Source: Fischerella sp.
GTDB lineage: Bacteria > Cyanobacteriota > Cyanobacteriia > Cyanobacteriales > Nostocaceae
DNA length: 13,896 bases
Assembly (NCBI GenBank): GCA_026419705.1
Contig: JANZYY010000071.1
Span: forward strand, 1-13,896
Direction of reading: 5' to 3'
In this document: positions 6,777-12,678 of the stretch, one piece after another
Layout: each line of letters opens with the position of its first letter
How positions within the stretch are numbered: position 1 is the stretch's first letter
Notes under the pieces: model-generated
What the model saw: only the letters and a program-made list of their open reading frames with translations
Told to the model about the DNA's origin: nothing
Database searches by the model: none
Position numbers and translations under genes: made by a program

Positions 6777-8686
6777 CTCTTGATAGTATCTCGGATACTT
6801 CGTAAAGTTTTACTTAGGGGATTAGCCATAAAATAAATTGCACTATCGGCTATAATCTGGGCAACTTTACGTCCAACTGTTTTAGCACCCCAATCTGCTT
6901 TATGTAAGGGATCGGGATGTCCAATTGCTTCAGGAAATAAATTACGTGTTAGCGTATCTAAAAAATACATTGCTATTCGCTGACCTGGATTATCCACAGT
7001 GTTATCTTTATGTAGAAATGGCTGGATAATTCCTATATTGCCGATATCATTTTCATCAGTTTTATCTGTCACCGTTATCCCTTTGCATAAGTCTGCATCC
7101 CAATGAGGATGTAAAAGGCGATCTATAAAAATGACATGACCCATTAATGGTGAAGCTTTATCATGGCGACGACGTAAGAAAAATTGACCTAACGACCGTG
7201 CAAATAATCTTTCCTGGTTGACAATATCTCCTCTTACACCCATTGGTTTAATTTCATTTGACCCTTGAACTTGATCGAGATGGAGAGTCATAAAACAAGA
7301 GTCAAATTCTGTGGTAGACCAAGGAGCAGTGATTTCTGGTACTGTATAAGCTATGTCTTCTAAAACAATCCTATCTGTCCAAGGCAGAGGTTTCACATCA
7401 ATTGATTCATAAACTTCTGTGTGACACATCACTCCATAATAATTTCTAGTAAAGTAACGCGATTGAGAGTCTTTAACAATTCCTAATAACATGACTCTCT
7501 TGTCCCAGCATTCTTCAATTAATGCTCTCAGACCTATTGATACCAAAAATTTGATATCATTAGGTGACATCCAACGTTTTCTAGTTCTGCTTGGAGCATC
7601 TGGATCTTCTGTTTCGTATATTAGAGCTTCTTGCTCTTTTTTCTTAAAAAGTTGATAACAAATATCTTCAAAGAGTCTTACAGAATCTCGCCAAGAATAA
7701 TCGTAGTCAAAACTGGGTGTAAATGTCCTATTTTGGGAATCGTATTTACCTAGTTTATTTATAGCTGGCTGGTTTCTTTCGTAATGAACTTTCCATTCAT
7801 CAAACCATTCATCAACTGTGATGTTTTTTCGTGCTGCATCCCTTTGAGCAAAGTCATTCATATCTAACTGTCTTCCAGTCCTAATTCGCTGTTTAACTAC
7901 TTCCGCAACTAGGGCATTGTACATTCGGAATTGCTTGGTAGATGGCAGACCTAATTCTTCATTAAATGGATGAGCGTATACAACAATAGCATCACGTTCT
8001 TCTAATTTGCGCTGACCAACCTGATATCCTAAGAGTCCGATTTTCTCCTTAGAAGTTCCTACTTCAACACTAGCCAAAATGCTACTGGGTGAATGATCCA
8101 TCAGAATCAGACGCACTCCATTTGAGAAAGTAGAACGAGAAATTTCGTAAGCTAGATACACCTCAGCTAGTTGCATCAATGTACTTTGAATATTTGATAA
8201 ATCAACTTTATCTTGGTCAGTAACAAGGAAATCCTCTAGTCTTTCAGAATTTGCAACATCTTCTATTTCGGCAAATGGAACAGGTACATAGGCAACAAAA
8301 CTAATATCTTCATCCATTCCTCGTCGCTTGTATTTTATTGTTGGCGGATTTCCTTGCAAAGAAATTTCACCTCGCACGCCATAAGCAACGCTGGAAAAAA
8401 CCATAAAATCGGTAAAGGGGTCTTTTTTACAAGTACCATCGATCGCAACAAACTGAATTTCATCCCGACCAAAAAAAGATTCTACTTCACTGTGAATCTT
8501 GCGCCTGAGAGAAGCTTCCTGAAAATGATCAAATTTAACAATTAGATTCTTGAGAAAATCGTTATAAAAAGCAATTGCATTGGCTGCTCTTTCTGTATAT
8601 AGGTTTGTGTATCGTTTTTGGGATAAGTCCAATGCTGAACGATAGCCACCGAAGATTGCTGAAATAATAGATCCTTTTTGCGGCAA
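6773..8686 (-). CDS. NurA-domain nuclease, large form
   Basis: A 637-aa protein with NurA motifs in order: FVAIDGT (79-85, D83), LILMDHSPSS (193-202, D197), LLGIVKDSQSR (400-410, K405/D406) and HVIFIDRLL (517-525, D522). NurA is an RNase H-like Mn-dependent single-/double-strand DNase that resects DNA ends with HerA. Ordinary NurA proteins are roughly 300-450 aa; the extra length lies mainly between the second and third motifs (~230-390) and includes a Trp/Tyr-rich segment (VDEWFDEWKVHYERNQ). The start is TTG 8686, preceded at 9 bp by GGAGG, which lies inside the last codons of the upstream gene. It ends in a 4-nt overlap with the HerA gene. Pairing with HerA in one operon supports the assignment. 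The biological target of cleavage is unknown. Confidence 0.85.
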   Translation of the reverse strand: MPQKGSIISAIFGGYRSALDLSQKRYTNLYTERAANAIAFYNDFLKNLIVKFDHFQEASLRRKIHSEVESFFGRDEIQFVAIDGTCKKDPFTDFMVFSSVAYGVRGEISLQGNPPTIKYKRRGMDEDISFVAYVPVPFAEIEDVANSERLEDFLVTDQDKVDLSNIQSTLMQLAEVYLAYEISRSTFSNGVRLILMDHSPSSILASVEVGTSKEKIGLLGYQVGQRKLEERDAIVVYAHPFNEELGLPSTKQFRMYNALVAEVVKQRIRTGRQLDMNDFAQRDAARKNITVDEWFDEWKVHYERNQPAINKLGKYDSQNRTFTPSFDYDYSWRDSVRLFEDICYQLFKKKEQEALIYETEDPDAPSRTRKRWMSPNDIKFLVSIGLRALIEECWDKRVMLLGIVKDSQSRYFTRNYYGVMCHTEVYESIDVKPLPWTDRIVLEDIAYTVPEITAPWSTTEFDSCFMTLHLDQVQGSNEIKPMGVRGDIVNQERLFARSLGQFFLRRRHDKASPLMGHVIFIDRLLHPHWDADLCKGITVTDKTDENDIGNIGIIQPFLHKDNTVDNPGQRIAMYFLDTLTRNLFPEAIGHPDPLHKADWGAKTVGRKVAQIIADSAIYFMANPLSKTLRSIRDTIKR

Positions 8687-8691
8687 AGTTT

Positions 8692-9150
8692 TTATCCTCC
8701 ACGTTTAGCTGAAAGCCAATCTTTTAAAGATTGCAAACGCTTTCCAATAGAACCTTGAGCATGCGTCACCAATGAACCTTTGAATAACTCCCCAAGTCCT
8801 TCTATTGCTGATTGATAATCTTTACCTAAATCAACATAAACTTCACTATAAATGCCTTTTTGGGCGTAAGCTTGCAAGGTTTGTGTGACTTGAGTCTTTA
8901 GTTCACAGGCTCTTTTTTTATTCATCCTTTGCTCGTAATTAGCAATCGGCGTACAAGATTCTATCAAGCCGTACTTAGCCGATAAAATCAGCACATCTAT
9001 ATGATTTGACCAATAGCCATCTCTTTGTGCTTTTCGTAACACGCGGAAATGACCTCCATCATATCGGGCGATCGCAGGTAACAAGCCATCATCAGTAAGC
9101 TTGCGCTGAGAACAAGCAATAATCAGTAAATATCGTGCTGATTCACGCAC
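8692..9150 (-). CDS. DUF6884/YaaA-like small protein, first gene of the operon
   Basis: A 152-aa protein. LLIIACSQRKL (8-18) is followed by VLRKAQRDGYW (37-47), IDVLILSAKYGLI (51-63), IANYEQRM (69-76) and a C-terminal GSIGKRLQSLKDWL (133-146). The C-S-x-R-K-L, L-S-A-K-Y-G-L and Y-x-x-R pattern resembles DUF6884 and, more distantly, YaaA/DUF328, families whose chemistry is not firmly established; DUF6884 genes occur near 7-deazaguanine DNA-modification genes in some phages (from memory, not checked). The start is GTG 9150; an in-frame stop 21 nt upstream limits the choice and there is no clear SD. It contains the only perfect HIP1 octamer of the operon (9068-9075). Its last codons carry the SD for the nuclease gene 5 bp downstream. 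A nucleotide- or base-handling helper of the TGT-like enzyme is possible. Confidence 0.65.
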   Translation of the reverse strand: MRESARYLLIIACSQRKLTDDGLLPAIARYDGGHFRVLRKAQRDGYWSNHIDVLILSAKYGLIESCTPIANYEQRMNKKRACELKTQVTQTLQAYAQKGIYSEVYVDLGKDYQSAIEGLGELFKGSLVTHAQGSIGKRLQSLKDWLSAKRGG

Positions 9151-9194
9151 AGTCGAAATATAAAGCAGCTAGCTTGATCGTACGCCAAAGAGTA

Positions 9195-9225
9195 TACATA
9201 TTTGCTGCTCTCAAGAGCATGTCAA
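9195..9225 (-). promoter_or_regulatory. Candidate operon promoter with embedded palindrome
   Basis: On the minus strand TTGACA (9220-9225) is a consensus -35 box, and AATATG/TATGTA (9195-9202) can serve as -10 with a 17- or 19-bp spacer. The spacer begins with a perfect 14-bp inverted repeat, TGCTCT-TG-AGAGCA (9206-9219), exactly where a repressor would block RNA polymerase. The distance to the GTG at 9150 (about 45 bp) suits a short leader. A second candidate -10 (TATACC, about 9228-9234) lies further upstream. Inference from sequence only. Confidence 0.5.
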
Positions 9226-9417
9226 AGATACTATGGGTATAATTTCTTAACAAGAGAGTCAGCAAATTTAACACTACTTCCACAAAATTTGTAAAAATTT
9301 TTTGTATGCGGGTCTTCCCAAATATTGATTTCAACAAAAAAGTACTAAAGTAGTTGCTCGTGAGTGGCGATGATTGTAAAGTAGCCCAATTGCCAATACC
9401 AAGATCGTGCGATCGCC
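9226..9417. other. AT-rich intergenic DNA upstream of the operon
   Basis: No gene is supported here. The stretch is AT-rich with A/T tracts near 9285-9305 and a short imperfect palindrome ACAAAATTTGT (about 9291-9301). One perfect HIP1 octamer lies at 9409-9416. An open frame crossing it on the minus strand overlaps promoter and repeat DNA and has no family resemblance. It may hold upstream regulatory sites. Confidence 0.4.
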
Positions 9418-9503
9418 TAGGGCGTGTTTTCTGTCCTCTCATTCGAGCGTGGGGTTTCCCAAAATCTAGAATGGCGTCACTTAGGTTTTGAAAACAGACC
9501 CTA
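9418..9503. mobile_element. MITE-like element or solo IS ends (82 bp plus TA flanks)
   Basis: TAGGGCGTGTTTTC (9418-9431) and GAAAACAGACCCTA (9490-9503) are 14-bp terminal inverted repeats with two mismatches. If the outer TA on each side is taken as a target-site duplication, the element is 82 bp (9420-9501). It encodes nothing. The GGG..TGTTTTC end resembles the ends of IS5/IS630-type elements common in cyanobacteria, so it is probably a non-autonomous derivative. It lies between the XRE regulator and the accessory operon promoter. Confidence 0.6.
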
Positions 9504-9649
9504 ATGGCGCGTGCAGTTTCCGAATTGCTAGTAAAATGCTTTCGTCAAACCTTTGGGTTTCCTGTTCTAAAACTTAGTCGGTTATCTGAGCAAATACCCT
9601 CATTCCGCGCTCGCATCTACTACCATTTTTACTTTTGCAGTACGCTTGG
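9504..9649. other. Intergenic DNA between MITE and XRE gene
   Basis: I see no supportable gene. A weak AAACC-TTTG-GGTTT hairpin occurs near 9547-9560. On the minus strand a start codon near 9618 opens only eight codons. It may include the 3' end of the XRE transcript. Confidence 0.4.
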
Positions 9650-9862
9650 CTATTCTTCTACTACTTCAACCAAGTCTTCAATCATCACGTCTAACGCACG
9701 TGCCATCTTCAGGATCGAGGTAAAATCAACCATTGCTAACCCTGGCGATCGCGCGTAGGCTCTCACTGAACTGTAGGCTACTCCCGAATAGTCGGAGACA
9801 TCCTTTAGCGTCCAACCTTTTTCATCCGCAAATTCCCTAATTCGCAGCCTAATCAGTCCCAT
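9650..9862 (-). CDS. XRE-family helix-turn-helix regulator
   Basis: A 70-aa single-domain Cro/CI-type DNA-binding protein. MGLIRLRIREFADEKGWTLK starts helix 1-2; DVSDYSGVAYSSVRAYAR (21-38) is the helix-turn-helix with the recognition helix YSSVRAYA; and VDFTSILKMARALDVMIEDL (45-64) is the usual C-terminal part in which a promoter-distal LARALDV-like motif closes the domain. Length is normal for a minimal XRE protein. ATG 9862 is followed at once by conserved sequence; no strong SD is seen. A perfect HIP1 octamer lies inside the gene (9745-9752). It is divergent from the 166-aa gene at 10058 and could regulate itself, that gene, or the operon downstream; no operator shared between these promoters is visible. 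A role as a lone antitoxin-like regulator is also possible. Confidence 0.88.
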   Translation of the reverse strand: MGLIRLRIREFADEKGWTLKDVSDYSGVAYSSVRAYARSPGLAMVDFTSILKMARALDVMIEDLVEVVEE

Positions 9863-9889
9863 CTTAATCTTGACAAAAGATAAAATTGT

Positions 9890-9920
9890 ATCGTTTAATT
9901 ATTACACTTTAAAAAACGAT
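9890..9920. promoter_or_regulatory. Inverted repeat in the divergent promoter region
   Basis: ATCGTTT (9890-9896) and AAACGAT (9914-9920) form a perfect 7-bp inverted repeat with a 17-bp AT-rich spacer, 28 bp upstream of the XRE start. This position and symmetry suit a site for a dimeric HTH regulator. Further along, GCGATCGATCGC (9947-9958) is a 12-bp palindrome related to HIP1. Neither site has been shown to bind anything. Confidence 0.4.
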
Positions 9921-10057
9921 CTCCCTCCGGTCAAGGAAACTGAAGGGCGATCGATCGCATTCACATTCAATCAAATCCCTGAAAACGAATGCACCTGCTA
10001 CTTCCAGGCTACTAGCCAAAGCATTTAGATGTATCCATCCTACAAGGATTTTCTTAT

Positions 10058-10558
10058 ATGTTATCATTACCCAAACCAAAAGCACTTGTCATCCGGGAAT
10101 CAAAAATTGTTCATAAATCGCCTATTATCCACACATTAGCGCGATTTGTTACCGAAGAAGCTGTGTGCTTGATGTTTAATATCAAGCTAGAAGATATATA
10201 TGTTGTGGAATGTTGGCGCTACATAGTTTATGTTCATGCCAAGGGTGTGAGTAAGTTTGTTAGCTATGCAGATTTTCCACCAATTGTGGGAGTCAAGCCA
10301 CCCACACCAGCAGAAATGCTCAAATGGCGCAAGCGCTGGCGAAAGCAGTCAAATGCTGTATGTAGGAAACAAGCTCCCAAGTGGTGGGCGGAGTTTTTTG
10401 CTGATGAATTTTGGCAAGCCTTCTCAGAGTCTGCGCTGCGCAGTTGGGGTGAGTTAGTAGAGTTAATTAAATTTGCATTTAATGAAGAAACTTTGCAGGC
10501 ACTCCAAGAAGAGTTATTGTCAGGATTGGTTAGTGGGTGGATAGTGGATAGTGGTTAG
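10058..10558 (+). CDS. Unrecognised 166-aa protein, C-terminus made of repeat DNA
   Basis: I do not recognise the family. The protein begins MLSLPKPKALVIRESKIVHK, has a moderately hydrophobic middle (IYVVECWRYIVYVHAKGV, 47-64, probably buried strand rather than membrane), and a basic, Trp-rich segment (MLKWRKRWRKQSNAVCRKQ, about 87-105, followed by KWWAEFF). An acidic helical tail rich in Leu and Glu follows. The start is supported by AAGGA nine bases before ATG 10058. The last residues (VSGWIVDSG) are encoded by the TTAGTGG/GGATAGT heptamer repeats that start at about 10528, so the native end has been replaced or extended by the repeat. No signal peptide is seen. The basic Trp-rich part could bind nucleic acid, but that is speculation. 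It is divergent from the XRE gene. Confidence 0.7.
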   Translation: MLSLPKPKALVIRESKIVHKSPIIHTLARFVTEEAVCLMFNIKLEDIYVVECWRYIVYVHAKGVSKFVSYADFPPIVGVKPPTPAEMLKWRKRWRKQSNAVCRKQAPKWWAEFFADEFWQAFSESALRSWGELVELIKFAFNEETLQALQEELLSGLVSGWIVDSG

Positions 10559-10637
10559 TGGATAGTGGTTAAAAACCAACCACCAACAACTAACAACTAA
10601 CAACTAACTACTAACTACTAACTACTAACTACTAACC
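10528..10637. repeat. Short tandemly repeated repetitive (STRR) heptamer block
   Basis: The left part is built of TTAGTGG/GGATAGT units on the plus strand. The right part is built of CAACTAA and CTAACTA units, the latter in four or more copies to 10637. The two halves are partly inverted relative to each other (GTGGTT...AACCAAC), so a long imperfect hairpin can form between the convergent ends of the 166-aa gene and the GT4 gene. Such heptamer repeats are typical of heterocyst-forming cyanobacteria. It may double as a transcription end. Confidence 0.9.
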
Positions 10638-10649
10638 TATCTCTTGTTT

Positions 10650-11768
10650 TCAAAGAAATTGCTTTAATACTTCCATCGTTGCCAATCCTGTTTTTTGCCA
10701 ACTAAATTGCTTTGACCTGGCGATCCCTGCGGTAGAAAGGCGATCGCGTAGTCGACTATCAGTAGCAATTTTAAACATTGCCTCTGTAATTTCACCTGGA
10801 TCGTAGGGATTGATCAGAATAGCAGCATCACCAGCAACTTCTGGTAGAGAGGAGAGGTTGGAAGTAATGACGGGAGTACCGCAAGCCATCGCTTCTAGAA
10901 CAGGGAAACCAAAACCTTCCCAAAGACTGGGGAAAACCAGAGCGATCGCGCTATTTATAATCTTTGGCAATTCGCACTCGGGAACGTAGTTTAAAAATTT
11001 TACCTGCTTTGCTATGCCTAGCTCCTCTGCTTGTGCTTGTAAAACAGGGGTGTAGCGTTTGTCTGGCGATCCCGTTAACCATAGTTCGTAATCGCGATAA
11101 TTCGGTAGCCCTGCAAAAGCAGCAAGGAGTCTGTGTAAATTCTTATAGGGGTCGTGTCTACCAACATAGAGAAAATAGGGACAATAAATTTCGTCTGCTT
11201 GCTCCCCCCTATTCTGCTTGGAAAGGGACGTTGGGGGGATCTGAACCGGTCGAAAATGACTAGCATCATGCGCCAAGGGTATGGGCGTGATTTTGTGAGC
11301 ACGAACACCATAAAAGTCAACGATGTCCGTCGCCGTAGCCTGGGAGTTGCAAATAATGTGTTGCGCTTGCTGGAGAACTTGGGGAATATAGTAGCGAAAG
11401 TAGGGTGTAAGGGGTGAAAAACGTCTGGGAAACCGTAACGGAATGACATCGTGAACCATGACGACAAAACGACAACGAGAATATAAAGGTGCTTCCGGAA
11501 GTGGAGAAAAAATGAGATGAGATTTTAGCTTTTGATAGATTTGTGGTAATTGAAACTGTGTCCACATCAAGCGGGCAAAATGACCTTTTGTACCATGAGC
11601 AGGAGTGAAACGATCTGGAATTGAATAGCAATTAAATCCTGGATAATTTATGGCAGTTAAGAGAGTAGGGTGAAAAGATTTTAAATAAGGGAAAAGATTC
11701 TTAGCGTAGTTACTTATGCCCGTGGCTTGGGAAAATATAACTGATAAATTAATTAATAATCTGCTCAT
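10650..11768 (-). CDS. GT4-family glycosyltransferase
   Basis: A 372-aa GT-B fold glycosyltransferase (group 1). The N-domain begins MSRLLINLSVIFSQATGISN and includes VMVHDVIPL (103-111). The C-domain has YVGRHDPYKNLHRLL (201-215), the nucleotide-sugar binding E-x7-E motif in SLWEGFGFPVLEAMACG (281-297; E284, E292), then PVITSNLSSLPEVAGDAA. It transfers a sugar from a nucleotide donor to a growing surface glycan in the cytoplasm; donor and acceptor cannot be read. Residues about 177-190 (PPTSLSKQNRGEQ) are encoded by a palindromic CCCCCC/GGGGGG repeat inserted in frame between the domains. ATG 11768 fits the family start. It lies 73 bp behind the GT2 gene and ends next to the STRR block. Its length is normal apart from the insert. 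Confidence 0.92.
   Translation of the reverse strand: MSRLLINLSVIFSQATGISNYAKNLFPYLKSFHPTLLTAINYPGFNCYSIPDRFTPAHGTKGHFARLMWTQFQLPQIYQKLKSHLIFSPLPEAPLYSRCRFVVMVHDVIPLRFPRRFSPLTPYFRYYIPQVLQQAQHIICNSQATATDIVDFYGVRAHKITPIPLAHDASHFRPVQIPPTSLSKQNRGEQADEIYCPYFLYVGRHDPYKNLHRLLAAFAGLPNYRDYELWLTGSPDKRYTPVLQAQAEELGIAKQVKFLNYVPECELPKIINSAIALVFPSLWEGFGFPVLEAMACGTPVITSNLSSLPEVAGDAAILINPYDPGEITEAMFKIATDSRLRDRLSTAGIARSKQFSWQKTGLATMEVLKQFL
11203..11239. repeat. Palindromic C6/G6 element inside the GT4 gene
   Basis: TCCCCCC (11203-11209) and GGGGGGA (11233-11239) are perfect inverted arms around a 23-bp spacer. The minus-strand form (GATCCCCCC...GGGGGG) resembles a palindromic repeat dispersed in Nostoc-like genomes. 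Here it is translated, adding about 14 residues in frame between the two Rossmann domains. Confidence 0.65.
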
Positions 11769-11841
11769 TTACATACTCTGGTCTGTACACATCTGCGTCA
11801 AATTTTGCGATCGCAATATACTTTAAAAAAGTGTCATCAGC

Positions 11842-12678
11842 TTATCTTCGCCAATACATAAACACACCGTAAAATTTTCCTAACCCAAACTGAGGCTTAA
11901 TAAACATCAAGATCAAAGCGTGGCAAATCAGCCGAACCAATCTTAAACTGAAAATCAATTTATTTGTATATCTTTCTAAAGTTAATAAATAACTATAGGT
12001 GCTATGTTTAACTTTTCTGAAAACATACTTATTAGTAATTGCAGAAGGCTGATGCAAAATACCAAACTGCTTGGTAACAGCTATTAAGTGTCCTTGCTGA
12101 GCAAATCTTTGACAAAAATCAAAATCTTCATAGTAAAGAAAATAAGCAGGATCGAACAAAGGACATTCGTAAAAGTTACTGAGATTAATTATTAGACTAC
12201 AGCCTGTAATCCAATCACATAAAACATAATCTGTGTTTGTGTTGGTTAACAAATCTTGAGTCAAAATCGCTCCTGTATTGTGAAGAAAGCGACCACCTGC
12301 AAACCAAACTTCACCTACAGGAGTATGAACAATTGTACCGAGAATCGAAATTTCAGGATGTGAATCAAAAAATGGTTGAACTTTATCTAAAGTATTTTCT
12401 AATAAATAAGCATCTGGATTAATTATCCAGACAATTGCTTGTGGATCTTCTGCATAAATAAATTTTAGTCCCAGGTTGCAAGCACTACCAAAACCTAAAT
12501 TACTAACAGCATTCAAAACAAGCACTGATTCATTTTTGAGTTGATAAATAGAATCATCATCAGGAGAGTTATTGATAATAATTATTTTGTAATCTCTATC
12601 TTTGCTGTTTGGCAGAGAAGAAACTAATTTCGCAACAAGATTGGTTGAATAATAGTTAACTGTTAAAAAATAAATCAC
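11842..12678 (-). CDS. GT2-family glycosyltransferase (rhamnosyltransferase-like)
   Basis: A 278-aa GT-A glycosyltransferase. MIYFLTVNYYSTNLVAKLVS opens the Rossmann-like nucleotide-binding fold, followed by IIIINNSPDDDS (32-43), NLGFGSACNLGLK (60-72) and WIINPDAYL (84-92), where NPD is the DxD-equivalent metal/nucleotide motif. WITGCSLIIN (156-165) and FLYYEDFDFCQRFAQQGH (180-197), with the ED pair as catalytic acidic site, complete the domain. This pattern is typical of rhamnosyl- and related transferases of the WbbL type. A hydrophobic C-terminal stretch (LIFSLRLVRLICHALILMFI, 241-260) may attach it to the membrane. The start GTG 12678 overlaps the upstream gene stop (GTGA), so translation is coupled. 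Together with the neighbouring dTDP-sugar gene it suggests transfer of a dTDP-derived deoxysugar such as rhamnose (inference). Confidence 0.9.
   Translation of the reverse strand: MIYFLTVNYYSTNLVAKLVSSLPNSKDRDYKIIIINNSPDDDSIYQLKNESVLVLNAVSNLGFGSACNLGLKFIYAEDPQAIVWIINPDAYLLENTLDKVQPFFDSHPEISILGTIVHTPVGEVWFAGGRFLHNTGAILTQDLLTNTNTDYVLCDWITGCSLIINLSNFYECPLFDPAYFLYYEDFDFCQRFAQQGHLIAVTKQFGILHQPSAITNKYVFRKVKHSTYSYLLTLERYTNKLIFSLRLVRLICHALILMFIKPQFGLGKFYGVFMYWRR

Noticed and set aside
9143..9442. Open frame of 99 codons on the minus strand upstream of the DUF6884 gene
   Set aside because: It crosses the MITE end, the candidate promoter and A/T tracts, has no recognisable family motifs and no ribosome site; it is more likely chance.
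9590..9625. Possible start of a PIN toxin on the minus strand (reading MVVDASAE)
   Set aside because: Only eight codons before a stop and no PIN sequence follows in any frame; too short to support.
3541..9650. Second copy of the tRNA-Ser 3' end as an attachment-site repeat
   Set aside because: Reading for TTCGAATCCCACCCTCTCC found only the tRNA itself in this window; no integrase is present here either.
9504..9758. Open frame of 84 codons on the plus strand
   Set aside because: It overlaps the well-supported XRE gene in antisense, and its translation has no family pattern.
10528..10637. Possible CRISPR array
   Set aside because: Units are 7 bp and directly tandem with no spacers; this is an STRR heptamer block.
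10964..11631. Several overlapping open frames within the GT4 gene on both strands
   Set aside because: All lie inside the GT4 coding region, which has full family motifs; they are shadow frames.
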